NCBI GenBank assembly: GCA_018261895.1
Contig: JAGTRT010000009.1
Span: forward strand, 39,509-103,508
Source of the DNA: Pseudomonadota bacterium
GTDB taxonomy: Bacteria; Pseudomonadota; Gammaproteobacteria; Burkholderiales; Rhodocyclaceae
Reading direction: 5' to 3'
DNA: 64,000 nucleotides
Shown here: piece by piece, positions 43,059-51,459 of the stretch
How the letters are laid out: each line of letters begins with the position of its first letter
Position numbering within the stretch: the first letter of the stretch is position 1
Position numbers and translations under genes: made by a program
Notes under the pieces: generated by a model
The model's input: the letters and a program-made list of their open reading frames with translations, nothing else
The model's database searches: none
Told to the model about the DNA's origin: nothing

Positions 43059-44621
43059 TTATTTGCGCCAGGCGTCGGCCTGGACCAAAGAATCCTCGCG
43101 CCATGCTTCGCGGGCGGCCTGGTTGGCCACCCAGTTGGGCAGGAAGGTAAAGGCTTCGTCGAGCAGATGCGGCGTGTGCCGGCCCGGCGAATAGCGTTGC
43201 GAACGATCGTAATATTCGCGCAGTGCCGGCTTGAAGTTCGGGTGGGCGCAGTTCTCGATGATGACCTTGGCTCGCAGTTTGGGCGACAGACCGCGCAGAT
43301 CGGCCAGCCCCTGCTCGGTGACGATGACCTGCACGTCATGTTCGGTGTGATCGACGTGCGACACCATCGGGACGATGCACGAAATGCTGCCGCCCTTGGC
43401 GCTCGACGGCGTCATGAAGATCGAGACGAAGGCATTGCGGGCGAAGTCCCCGGAGCCGCCGATGCCGTTCATGATCGACGTGCCCATGATGTGGGTCGAA
43501 TTCACGTTGCCGTAAATGTCGGCCTCGATCAGGCCGTTCATGGCGATGACGCCGAGGCGGCGGATGACCTCAGGATGATTGGAGATTTCCTGCGGGCGCA
43601 GGATGATCGAATCCTTGAAGCGTGGCAGGTCGGCGTTCAGTTCCGCCAGTGCCTGCGGGCTCAGCGAGAACGAGGTGGCCGACGCGCAGGTCAGCTTGCC
43701 CGACTTGATGAGATCGAGCATGCCGTCCTGCAGCACTTCGGTGTAGGCCGTGAGGTTCTCGAAGGGCCCATCCTGCAGGCCGGCCATCACGGCGTTGGCC
43801 ACATTGCCGACACCGGACTGCAAGGGCAGCAGGTTGGCCGGCAGGCGGCCTTTCTTGACTTCGTGCTGGAGGAATTCGAGGATGTGCCCGGCGATCAACT
43901 GTGAGTTCTTGTCGGGCGGCGAAAACGGAGAATTTCGGTCGGCCTTGTTCGTCTCGATGACGGCTATGACCTTGTCCGGATTGATCCGGTAGTACGGATC
44001 GCCGATGCGATCTTCCGTCCGGACGAGCGGGATGGGCTGACGATGCGGCGGCAGCGCCGTGCCGTAGTAGATGTCGTGCATGCCTTCCAGCGCTGGGTTC
44101 TGCCAGGAGTTCACCTCAAGGATCACCTTGTCGGCCTGGTCCAGCCAGGTCTTGTTGTTGCCGACGGAAGAAGACGGAATCAGGCGGCCGTCTTCCAGAA
44201 TGCCCGCCACTTCGACCACGGCGACGTCGAGTTTGCCGAGGAAGCCGGACCAGACGAACTGGGCGACGTGCGACAGGTGGATGTCGATGTATTCCATCTC
44301 GCCGGCGTTGATGCGTTTGCGGCAGGTCGGGTCGGATTGGTAGGGCAGGCGCATCTCGATGCCATCCACCATGGCCAGAGCGCCGTCGAGTTCCGGTGCC
44401 GTCGAGGCACCGGTCCACACGCCGATCTTGAACTTCTGTCCGTGCAGGTTGGCATCCATGATGCGCTTGGCCAGCGCGGTTGGTACCAGCTTGGGATAGC
44501 CCGCGCCGGTAAAGCCGCTCATCCCGACATTGACGCCGGATTGAATCAGATTGGCAGCCTCGTCGGCCGACATGATCTTGCCGCGCAGCGCGGCGTTCAG
44601 GATACGTGAACCTCCAACCAT
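43059..44621 (-). CDS. Acetyl-CoA hydrolase / succinyl-CoA:acetate CoA-transferase family
   Basis: 520 residues. Family features: MSGFTGAGYPKLVPTALAKR, SGVGNVANAVMAGL, and the catalytic Glu in VIVTEQGLADLRGLSP. Length and motifs fit the succinyl-CoA:acetate CoA-transferases (AarC/Cat1 type), which take part in acetate assimilation or overflow. True hydrolase or propionyl specificity cannot be excluded. ATG 44621 is used; upstream extension would read through the terminator. The PHB genes nearby also depend on the acetyl-CoA pool, but are not co-transcribed. Confidence 0.88.
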   Translation of the reverse strand: MVGGSRILNAALRGKIMSADEAANLIQSGVNVGMSGFTGAGYPKLVPTALAKRIMDANLHGQKFKIGVWTGASTAPELDGALAMVDGIEMRLPYQSDPTCRKRINAGEMEYIDIHLSHVAQFVWSGFLGKLDVAVVEVAGILEDGRLIPSSSVGNNKTWLDQADKVILEVNSWQNPALEGMHDIYYGTALPPHRQPIPLVRTEDRIGDPYYRINPDKVIAVIETNKADRNSPFSPPDKNSQLIAGHILEFLQHEVKKGRLPANLLPLQSGVGNVANAVMAGLQDGPFENLTAYTEVLQDGMLDLIKSGKLTCASATSFSLSPQALAELNADLPRFKDSIILRPQEISNHPEVIRRLGVIAMNGLIEADIYGNVNSTHIMGTSIMNGIGGSGDFARNAFVSIFMTPSSAKGGSISCIVPMVSHVDHTEHDVQVIVTEQGLADLRGLSPKLRAKVIIENCAHPNFKPALREYYDRSQRYSPGRHTPHLLDEAFTFLPNWVANQAAREAWREDSLVQADAWRK

Positions 44622-44676
44622 CTTTTTTCGATGCTCCAGGGTGGGTTTGCAATAGTTGAACGACAAAATCCGAGTC

Positions 44677-44704
44677 AAAAAAAGAGCCCGCATAAAGCGG
44701 GCTC
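44677..44704 (-). terminator. Intrinsic terminator in front of the CoA-transferase gene
   Basis: 8-bp stem GAGCCCGC/GCGGGCTC with a five-base loop and T-run on the minus strand. It lies 56 bases before the CoA-transferase start and 128 bases after the small lipoprotein gene. It could end the lipoprotein transcript, or act as an attenuator if the CoA-transferase promoter lies further upstream. Confidence 0.8.
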
Positions 44705-44831
44705 AATCCAGTTCCCAAGCGCATGAATAGGACTGGAGGAGACTTTTCAAATTTAACAAAGTCCCCGTTCGCGAACGAACGAGATTTTTTTGATCGACAA
44801 GTTAGTCAAACTTAATCGTTGGGTTCGGGTA

Positions 44832-45071
44832 TCAGCGGGCGCCGGCGCCGGCGTTGTCGGTGGCGGGCGTTGCCGGCGTCGCAATCGCGGGCGCTGCAGC
44901 CGCCTTGGTCTCTTCGGTGACAGCCGCATTGGGCAGCACGGGCGCTGTCGCCGGCGGGGGCAGGGACGGCGCGGCAACTGCCGGCGGCAACGTCGCGACG
45001 GACTCTTCCTTCTTGTTGCAGGCGGTGAGTGCGACGGTGAGCATTGCGGCGACAAGCAGTGACTTCTTCAT
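44832..45071 (-). CDS. Small lipoprotein
   Basis: 79 residues. A signal peptide ends in lipobox VALTAC (Cys18). The mature part is a low-complexity Ala/Pro/Thr tail with no domain. AAGGAAG precedes ATG 45071. Such short lipoproteins with disordered tails are common and of unknown role. It is divergent from the LysR gene. Confidence 0.7.
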   Translation of the reverse strand: MKKSLLVAAMLTVALTACNKKEESVATLPPAVAAPSLPPPATAPVLPNAAVTEETKAAAAPAIATPATPATDNAGAGAR

Positions 45072-45201
45072 GGAGCTTCCTTTCTGGGATGGTAGGCAGT
45101 GCGACCTGATCGTGGTCGGCAACGAAACATTAGTCAGCGCCTTGCTCCGCGGCAAACGACAAATTATGATTCCATGCCTTAGAAAAACTTAATCATCAGC
45201 C

Positions 45202-46170
45202 GTGACCTATCGTCTTCCTCCGCTGTCTGCCATGCGCGCTTTTGAATCAGCGGCGCGCCATTTGAGTTTCAAGAAAGCGGCCGAGGAATTGCACGTCACG
45301 CCGGCGGCGATCAGCCAGCAGATCAAGGCACTGGAGGCTTATCTCGGCGTGCAGCTCTTCCGGCGTCTGACGCGAGCGCTGGAGATCACCGCCCAAGGGC
45401 GGGCCATGCTGCCCAAGATCCGTGAAGGATTTGATTGCTTTGCCGCCGCCATCGACAGCACGCGCAGTGAAGTCGACGGGGTGTTGACCGTAACGGCGCC
45501 ACCGTCTTTCGCCACGCGTTGGCTGGTTCCTCGCTTGCCACGTTTTTCCCTGGCTCACCCGGAAGTCGAACTGCGCCTGTCCAGTCGGGGGGATAGTGTC
45601 GATCGCCGGGGTGAAACATTGTTGCTCGACAACGACCGTTTCGACCTGCGCGAGGCCGACAGCCTGCTCGCCATTCGCTACGGTACCGGCAACTACCCCG
45701 GATTCCAGGTCGAGCAGATCTTCGCACCGGATTGGGTGCCGGTCTGCAGCCCGAAACTGCTCAGCCCCGAACGCCCGCTCTCGGTGCCGCAGGACCTGGC
45801 GCGCCACGTCCTGATCCACGACGAAACCATTCATGACGAAGAGCGCCAGCCCGGCTGGCGTGAGTGGCTGGCCAGTGCCGGCATCCGTAACGTCGACGCC
45901 GAACGCGGACCGCGTTTCTCGAATGCCGTAATGGCCGTCGAGGCAGCCCTCGATGGCCAGGGCGTTGCGTTGGCCCTGAAGCCGTTGGTCGAGGCCGATG
46001 TGGCAGCCGGTCGCCTGATCGTGCCCTTTGAAATCGCCGTGCCGTCGCCCTTCGCTTACTTTCTGGTCATGCGCAAGGCGGTCGCACAGCGCCATTCCGT
46101 TGCCGCGTTTCGCAGCTGGTTGCTCGACGAGGCGCTATCGGTGCAGCCGAACTGGCTGGCCGGCGTATAA
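45202..46170 (+). CDS. LysR-family transcriptional regulator, GcvA-like
   Basis: 322 residues with a GTG start. The N-terminal winged helix reads LPPLSAMRAFESAARHLSF, KKAAEELHVTPAAISQQIKA, the GcvA/AmpR subtype opening. The effector domain follows (TVTAPPSFATRWLVPRLPRF). It is next to the divergent lipoprotein gene and upstream of a ZIP transporter gene 29 bases away. Its target cannot be fixed from the sequence. Confidence 0.9.
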   Translation: MTYRLPPLSAMRAFESAARHLSFKKAAEELHVTPAAISQQIKALEAYLGVQLFRRLTRALEITAQGRAMLPKIREGFDCFAAAIDSTRSEVDGVLTVTAPPSFATRWLVPRLPRFSLAHPEVELRLSSRGDSVDRRGETLLLDNDRFDLREADSLLAIRYGTGNYPGFQVEQIFAPDWVPVCSPKLLSPERPLSVPQDLARHVLIHDETIHDEERQPGWREWLASAGIRNVDAERGPRFSNAVMAVEAALDGQGVALALKPLVEADVAAGRLIVPFEIAVPSPFAYFLVMRKAVAQRHSVAAFRSWLLDEALSVQPNWLAGV

Positions 46171-46199
46171 TCCGCGCCTTTCCCCCTGAGCCGATTTTT

Positions 46200-46967
46200 G
46201 TGAGCACTCTTTCCTGGATCATTGCCGTCTCGCTGGCCGGTGGCGCTTTGAGCGTGCTTGCTGCGGCCGTGCTGAGCATCGCGATGGGCACCCAGCGCAT
46301 CAGCATGCTGATCTCCTACGCCATCGGTGCCTTGCTGGGGGCGGCCTTCCTGGAAATCCTGCCGCATGCGCTGGAACATGGCGACATGCATCGAACCACG
46401 GCTACCGTCCTGTTCGGCATTCTGGCCTTCTTCGTCCTCGAGAAACTGGTCCTCTGGCGGCACTGTCACCACGACCACTGCGAGGCGCACGATGCCCATG
46501 CCCCGGCCCACGACCATGGGCGCTCGGGTTTGCTCATCCTGGTCGGCGATACCTTCCACAATTTTGTCGACGGCATCCTGATTGCGGCCGCGTTCCTGCA
46601 GAGTACGGAGCTTGGCATCGTGACCGCGCTGGCCATCATCGCCCACGAAATTCCGCAGGAGGTGGGCGACTACCTGATCCTGCTCCACTCCGGCTACACC
46701 AAGTTGCGCGCCCTGGCGTTCAATCTGCTGTCCAGCCTGGCCACGATGGTCGGCGCGATGCTGGCCTACTTTGCCCTGGCCGATCTGACGGAATGGATTC
46801 CGCTGCTGCTCTCGCTCGGTGCCGCGAGCATGATCTATGTCGCGGTGGCCGACCTGATTCCCGGGCTGCACAAACGCTCGGAGCTGAAGGAATCAGTCCT
46901 GCAAATCCTACTGATCGGTTCCGGTATCGGCTCGATCGCCCTCGTTCAGGCGCTGGTTGGCGAGTAG
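46200..46967 (+). CDS. ZIP-family metal transporter
   Basis: 255 residues with a GTG start and about eight membrane helices. The metal path motifs HNFVDGILIAA and HEIPQEVGDYLILL are present. A His-rich loop (HCHHDHCEAHDAHAPAHDHG) lies between helices 3 and 4. ZIP proteins bring Zn(II) or Fe(II) into the cytoplasm. It probably shares a transcript with the LysR gene. Confidence 0.9.
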   Translation: MSTLSWIIAVSLAGGALSVLAAAVLSIAMGTQRISMLISYAIGALLGAAFLEILPHALEHGDMHRTTATVLFGILAFFVLEKLVLWRHCHHDHCEAHDAHAPAHDHGRSGLLILVGDTFHNFVDGILIAAAFLQSTELGIVTALAIIAHEIPQEVGDYLILLHSGYTKLRALAFNLLSSLATMVGAMLAYFALADLTEWIPLLLSLGAASMIYVAVADLIPGLHKRSELKESVLQILLIGSGIGSIALVQALVGE

Positions 46968-47147
46968 TTCGCGGTGTGCGCGAAGCTGGCGGCGGATCTT
47001 GCTGGTGGCGAAGTAGAGAATCAGGCCGCAGGGCAAGGCGCCGTAGAACAGGAAGGAAATGATGCCGGCGGTGATGCTCGGTTCATTGGCGGCGATCAGA
47101 ACGGTGACGTATAGCCAGCCGATGACGATGATGATGGCGAAGGACAT
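46908..47147 (-). CDS. Small membrane protein, convergent with the ZIP gene
   Basis: 79 residues from ATG 47147 (ATG 47169 is the alternative). Two membrane helices (FAIIIVIGWLYVTVLIAA, ITAGIISFLFYGALPCGLILYF) are followed by a basic tail (RRQLRAHRELLANQR). Membrane-protein-like sequence outside the overlap supports it as a gene. The last 60 bases overlap the ZIP gene on the other strand. No function is recognised. Confidence 0.55.
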   Translation of the reverse strand: MSFAIIIVIGWLYVTVLIAANEPSITAGIISFLFYGALPCGLILYFATSKIRRQLRAHRELLANQRLNEGDRADTGTDQ

Positions 47148-47333
47148 GGCGGCTATTGTATCGGTCATACGGGAAAACTGAAGCCTGGCAGCGGGAAGTG
47201 CAAGGTTCGCTGCTCGCTGAATTCGATTGCTCAAACCCCATCAGGCTGCTTGCTCTCCGGCGGGGAACTGGCCGACGGTAACAATGTACAAATCACGCGC
47301 CTTGATCAGGGCCCAATTTGGCATGCAAATTCA

Positions 47334-47362
47334 TTGACAGCGCCGAATCGGGTATGGAGAAT
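47334..47362 (+). promoter_or_regulatory. Putative sigma70 promoter of phaC
   Basis: TTGACA at 47334-47339 and GAGAAT at 47357-47362 with 17 bases between, 45 bases before the phaC start. The -35 is consensus, the -10 matches at four of six positions. Confidence 0.5.
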
Positions 47363-47406
47363 CCAAAGGCTTAAGCCCCGACAACAATATAGAGACGAGA
47401 CTTCCC

Positions 47407-49137
47407 ATGGCGCAGGGATCGAGCAATAACGATGCATTCGCGGGTTCTGCCGCCCAGTTCATGCAGAACGGGCAGCAGATGATGCAGCAGTTCATGGATT
47501 ATCTGGGCAAGGCCGGTGCTCCGGCGGGGGTTGCGACACCGCCACCCGTTGATCCGCAGGCCCTGACGGCGCTGCAAAAGCAGTTCATGGATCAGCAGAT
47601 GTCGCTCTGGCAGGCCATGCTCAACAAAAAGCCGGGGCAGGAGCCCGCCTTCAAGGTGGCGCCGGAGCCGGGCGACCGTCGTTTCTCGGCGGCAGAGTGG
47701 AAAGACAGCCCGATCTACGATTACCTGCACCAGGCCTATCTGCTCAATACCCAGTATCTGAAGCAGATGGTCGAAGTGATTCCGGCGCAGGACAACAAGG
47801 CCAAGGATCGCATGCGCTTCCTGGCGCGCCAGATTGCCGATGCCATGGCGCCGTCCAATTTTGCCGCGACCAATCCGGAATTCATCAAGCTGGCGCTGGA
47901 AACCAAGGGCCAGAGCATTACCGACGGCATCAACAATCTGCTCAAGGATTTCGAGAAGGGCCGCATTTCGATGACCGACGAATCGGTCTTCGAGGTGGGC
48001 AAGAATATCGCGACCACCGAAGGCGCCGTCGTCTACGAAAACGACGTGATGCAGCTGATCCAGTATTCGCCGCTGACGCCCAAGGTCGGCACGCGGCCGT
48101 TGCTGGTCGTGCCGCCCTGCATCAACAAGTTCTACATCATGGACCTGCAGCCGGACAACTCGCTGATCCGCTTCATGATCGAGCAGGGCAATACCGTTTT
48201 CCTCGTTTCGTGGCGTAATCCCAAAGAGGCAGAAGGGCATCTGGGTTGGGACGATTATGTCGAGCGTGGCCCGATTGCGGCCTTGAACGTCGTTCGCGAA
48301 ATCACCAAGGTCAAGCAACTCAATGTCCTCGGCTTCTGTGTCGGCGGCACCATTGTGACCTCCGCTCTGGCGGTGCTCAAGGCGCGCGGCGAAGAACCGG
48401 CAGCTTCCCTGACGCTGCTGACGACCCTGCTCGATTTTACCGATACCGGTGAAATCGGCCTTTTCATTGACGAGCAGGGCATCAAGGCGCGTGAAGGTAC
48501 GATCGGCAAGGGTGGCCTGCTGCCTGCCCGCGATCTGCAGAATACCTTCTCGTTCCTGCGCGCCAACGATCTGGTCTGGAATTACGTGACGGGCAACTAC
48601 CTGAAAGGCCAGAAGCCGCAGGCCTTCGACCTGTTGTACTGGAACTCGGATTCGACCAACCTGCCGGGGCCGTTCGCCTGCTGGTACATGCGCAACATGT
48701 ATCTCGAGAACAATCTGCGGGTGCCCGGCAAGCTGGCCATGTGCGGAACAACGGTCGACCTCGGCAAGCTCGACATGCCGGTCTATTTGCTGGCGACGCG
48801 CGAGGATCATATCGTGCCCTGGCAATCCGCCTACCTGAGCACGGGCATCCTCGGCGGCAAGGTGCGTTTCGTCCTTGGTGCATCCGGCCATATTGCCGGT
48901 GTGATCAACCCGGTCAGCAAGAACAAGCGCAGCTACTGGGTGAATGAGGATGTGAAGGTCGACGCCGACAGCTGGCTGGCGGCGGCAGAAGAAAAGAAGG
49001 GAAGCTGGTGGGCCGATTGGGCCGCCTGGCTCAAACCGTTGTCCGGAGAACAGCGGGCACCGCGCAAACCTGGAAACGCCAAATACAAGCCGATCGAACC
49101 GGCACCAGGCAGATACGTCAGGGAACGTGCGGTATAA
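47407..49137 (+). CDS. phaC: Class I poly(R)-hydroxyalkanoate synthase
   Basis: 576 residues. The lipase-like box is GFCVGG with catalytic Cys311. The other catalytic residues lie in REDHIVPW (Asp) and ASGHIAGVI (His). The PhaC N-terminal domain has DPKA-type features and WRNPKEAEGHLGWDDYV. It polymerises 3-hydroxybutyryl-CoA into PHB on granules. Two reductase genes and the granule regulator gene follow. Confidence 0.96.
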   Translation: MAQGSSNNDAFAGSAAQFMQNGQQMMQQFMDYLGKAGAPAGVATPPPVDPQALTALQKQFMDQQMSLWQAMLNKKPGQEPAFKVAPEPGDRRFSAAEWKDSPIYDYLHQAYLLNTQYLKQMVEVIPAQDNKAKDRMRFLARQIADAMAPSNFAATNPEFIKLALETKGQSITDGINNLLKDFEKGRISMTDESVFEVGKNIATTEGAVVYENDVMQLIQYSPLTPKVGTRPLLVVPPCINKFYIMDLQPDNSLIRFMIEQGNTVFLVSWRNPKEAEGHLGWDDYVERGPIAALNVVREITKVKQLNVLGFCVGGTIVTSALAVLKARGEEPAASLTLLTTLLDFTDTGEIGLFIDEQGIKAREGTIGKGGLLPARDLQNTFSFLRANDLVWNYVTGNYLKGQKPQAFDLLYWNSDSTNLPGPFACWYMRNMYLENNLRVPGKLAMCGTTVDLGKLDMPVYLLATREDHIVPWQSAYLSTGILGGKVRFVLGASGHIAGVINPVSKNKRSYWVNEDVKVDADSWLAAAEEKKGSWWADWAAWLKPLSGEQRAPRKPGNAKYKPIEPAPGRYVRERAV

Positions 49138-49161
49138 AAACTTCTCGATGAGGGTATAACA

Positions 49162-49902
49162 ATGTCGCGAGTTGCATTGGTTACGGGCGGAATGGGCGGT
49201 CTCGGCGAGGCCGTCTGCATCAAGTTGGCAGCGCTTGGTTACAAGGTGGTGACCACCTATTCACCGGGCAATGCGAAGGTTCAGGATTGGCTCAAGGCCA
49301 TGAACAACATGGGTTACGGCTTCAAGGCCTACCCGTGCGATGTGACCGATTTCGATTCGGCCCATCAATGCGTGGAGACGGTGAGCAAGGAGGTCGGTCC
49401 GGTCGATGTGCTGGTCAATAACGCCGGCATCACACGCGACATGACCTTCAAGAAAATGACGAAATCGGACTGGGATGCGGTCATGCACACCAACCTCGAC
49501 TCCGTGTTCAACATGACCAAGCAGGTCATGGATGGCATGATCGAGCGCAAGTGGGGCCGCGTCATCAATGTCTCGTCGGTGAATGGCCAGAAAGGCGCTT
49601 TCGGCCAGACCAACTACTCGGCGGCCAAGGCCGGCATGCATGGTTTTACCAAGGCGCTGGCGCTGGAAGTAGCCAAGCAGGGCGTGACCGTCAATACGAT
49701 TTCCCCGGGCTACATCGGCACCAAGATGGTGACGGCGATTCCGCAGGAAATCCTCGATTCGAAAATTCTGCCGCAGATCCCGGTCAATCGCCTGGGCAAG
49801 CCGGAAGAAATCGCCGGCCTGGTGGCTTACCTCGCTTCCGACGAAGCGGCGTTCGTGACCGGCGCCAATATTTCCATCAACGGTGGTCAGCACATGTTCT
49901 GA
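49162..49902 (+). CDS. phaB: Acetoacetyl-CoA reductase, first copy
   Basis: 246 residues of the short-chain dehydrogenase family. Cofactor site VTGGMGGLGEA, NNAGITRD, catalytic Ser in NVSSVNGQKGAFGQ and YSAAKAG. It reduces acetoacetyl-CoA to (R)-3-hydroxybutyryl-CoA with NADPH. It lies 24 bases after phaC. The GGxGG cofactor loop and QTNYSAAKAGMHGFTKALA fit PhaB. Confidence 0.94.
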   Translation: MSRVALVTGGMGGLGEAVCIKLAALGYKVVTTYSPGNAKVQDWLKAMNNMGYGFKAYPCDVTDFDSAHQCVETVSKEVGPVDVLVNNAGITRDMTFKKMTKSDWDAVMHTNLDSVFNMTKQVMDGMIERKWGRVINVSSVNGQKGAFGQTNYSAAKAGMHGFTKALALEVAKQGVTVNTISPGYIGTKMVTAIPQEILDSKILPQIPVNRLGKPEEIAGLVAYLASDEAAFVTGANISINGGQHMF

Positions 49903-49951
49903 CCGACGTAATTTTTTACCCCGCTCTAATTTAATCAAGGAAGGAAAAACT

Positions 49952-50695
49952 ATGACACAACGTGTTGCTCTCGTTACCGGCGCTATGGGTGGTCTTGGAA
50001 CCGCAATCTGCCAGGAACTGGCCAAGGCAGGTCACAAGGTCGTTGCCGCCTATCATCCGGAATTCGACAACAAGGACGCTTGGCTGGGTGAAATGTCTGC
50101 TGCCGGTTTCAGCGATTTCGTCTGCGTCGCCGGCGACGTCTCCAAACTGGAAGACTGCCAGAAGATGGTTGCCGAAGCTGAAGCCGCTTGCGGTCAGGTC
50201 GACATCCTGATCAACAACGCCGGTATCACCCGTGACCGCATGTTCGCCAAGATGGAACGCGACGGCTGGGATGCCGTGATCGCGACCAACCTGACCTCGC
50301 TGTTCAACATGACCAAGCAAGTCTCCGCCAAGATGGCCGAGCGTGGCTGGGGCCGTATCGTCAACATCTCCTCCGTCAACGGCGTCAAGGGTCAGGCTGG
50401 CCAGACCAACTACTCCGCTGCCAAGGCTGGCGTGATCGGCTTCACCAAGGCACTGGCTGCCGAACTGGCCGCCAAGGGCGTGACTGTCAACGCCATCGCC
50501 CCGGGCTATGTCGCGACCAAGATGGTCATGGCCATCAAGCCGGAAGTTCTGCAGACCATCGTTGACTCCGTCCCGATGAAGCGCCTGGCCAAGCCGGAAG
50601 AAATCGGCTACGCCTGTGCCTACCTGTCGAACGACCTGTCTGGCTTCACCACCGGCGCCACGATCAACATCAATGGCGGTCTGTACTACCAGTAA
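49952..50695 (+). CDS. phaB: Acetoacetyl-CoA reductase, second copy
   Basis: 247 residues, paralogous to the gene just upstream. VTGAMGGLGTA, NNAGITRDRMF, NISSVNGVKGQAGQ and YSAAKAG are conserved. AAGGAAGG precedes ATG 49952. Synonymous choice is strongly biased to C-ending codons, as in highly expressed genes, more than in the first copy. It may be the main reductase of PHB synthesis; the paralogue may have different cofactor or chain preference. A terminator follows. Confidence 0.94.
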   Translation: MTQRVALVTGAMGGLGTAICQELAKAGHKVVAAYHPEFDNKDAWLGEMSAAGFSDFVCVAGDVSKLEDCQKMVAEAEAACGQVDILINNAGITRDRMFAKMERDGWDAVIATNLTSLFNMTKQVSAKMAERGWGRIVNISSVNGVKGQAGQTNYSAAKAGVIGFTKALAAELAAKGVTVNAIAPGYVATKMVMAIKPEVLQTIVDSVPMKRLAKPEEIGYACAYLSNDLSGFTTGATININGGLYYQ

Positions 50696-50751
50696 AACAG
50701 TGTTGCGGCATTCAGCATGAAATATTGCTGAATTTCTGCGATGCAACAGGA

Positions 50752-50780
50752 ACGGGCGCCCTAAAGCGCCCGTTTTTTTT
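50752..50780 (+). terminator. Intrinsic terminator of the phaCBB operon
   Basis: 8-bp stem ACGGGCGC/GCGCCCGT with a six-base loop, followed by eight T. Confidence 0.9.
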
Positions 50781-50788
50781 GCTATAAT
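50780..50788 (+). promoter_or_regulatory. Extended -10 promoter of phaR
   Basis: TGCTATAAT (TGn plus TATAAT) directly after the terminator T-run, 38 bases before the phaR ATG. There is no good -35, as is usual for extended -10 promoters. Confidence 0.6.
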
Positions 50789-50826
50789 GTTGCGCTGCAC
50801 ACAAACTCGTCCTGAAGGATCAAAGC

Positions 50827-51384
50827 ATGTCGGAACCGGTACGCCTGATCAAGAAATACCCCAATCGTCGTCTTTACGATACCAAGACGAGTGCGTACAT
50901 CACGCTGGGCGATGTGAAGGAACTGGTTCTCAAGTTCGAGGCCTTCAAGGTCGTCGACGCCAAGACCAATGAGGATCTGACGCGCAGCATCCTGCTTCAG
51001 ATCATTCTCGAGGAAGAATCCGGCGGCATGCCGATGTTCTCGAGCGAACTGCTCTCCGGGTTCATTCGCTTCTACGGCAGCACGATGCAGGGCATGCTCG
51101 GCAAGTACCTCGAGAACAACATGCGGACCTTCGTCGATTTCCAGGGCAAGCTGCAGGAGCAGTCGCGTACCCTGTACGGTCCGAACGGTGGCGACACCAC
51201 GCACATGCAGACGGATTTCTGGAACCAGTTCCTGAATTTCCAGCAGCCGGCCATGCAGAACATGATGACGGCCTACATGGACCAGTCGAAGAAAATGTTC
51301 CAGTCGATGCAGGACCAGATGAAGAACCAGACGCGGACGATGTTCACCGGCTTCCAGTACAACCCGGGCGACAAGACCGAGTAG
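50827..51384 (+). CDS. phaR: PHB synthesis repressor PhaR
   Basis: 185 residues. The N-terminal DNA-binding domain is unmistakable (LIKKYPNRRLYDTKTSAYITL, DVKELVLKFEAFKVVDAKT). A PHB-accumulation regulatory domain and a Gln/Met-rich helical C-terminus follow. PhaR represses phasin and its own gene and is released when it binds nascent PHB granules. It has its own promoter after the phaCBB terminator. Confidence 0.96.
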   Translation: MSEPVRLIKKYPNRRLYDTKTSAYITLGDVKELVLKFEAFKVVDAKTNEDLTRSILLQIILEEESGGMPMFSSELLSGFIRFYGSTMQGMLGKYLENNMRTFVDFQGKLQEQSRTLYGPNGGDTTHMQTDFWNQFLNFQQPAMQNMMTAYMDQSKKMFQSMQDQMKNQTRTMFTGFQYNPGDKTE

Positions 51385-51414
51385 TTTCGCCAGGGCCGTG
51401 ATCGGCCCGGCAAA

Positions 51415-51448
51415 ATTTCAATTTTGGCTGTTTTTTCCGGTTGACCGT
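51415..51448 (-). repeat. 34-bp dispersed repeat, intergenic copy between phaR and kup
   Basis: On the minus strand ACGGTCAACCGGAAAAAACA then GCCAAAATTGAAAT. It lies between two convergent genes. This copy is used as the reference since it matches most others best. Confidence 0.88.
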
Positions 51449-51459
51449 CAGATCGTGTT

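Noticed and set aside
44768-44777. Palindrome GTTCGCGAAC as an operator
   Set aside because: Ten bases only, single copy, no supporting regulator context.
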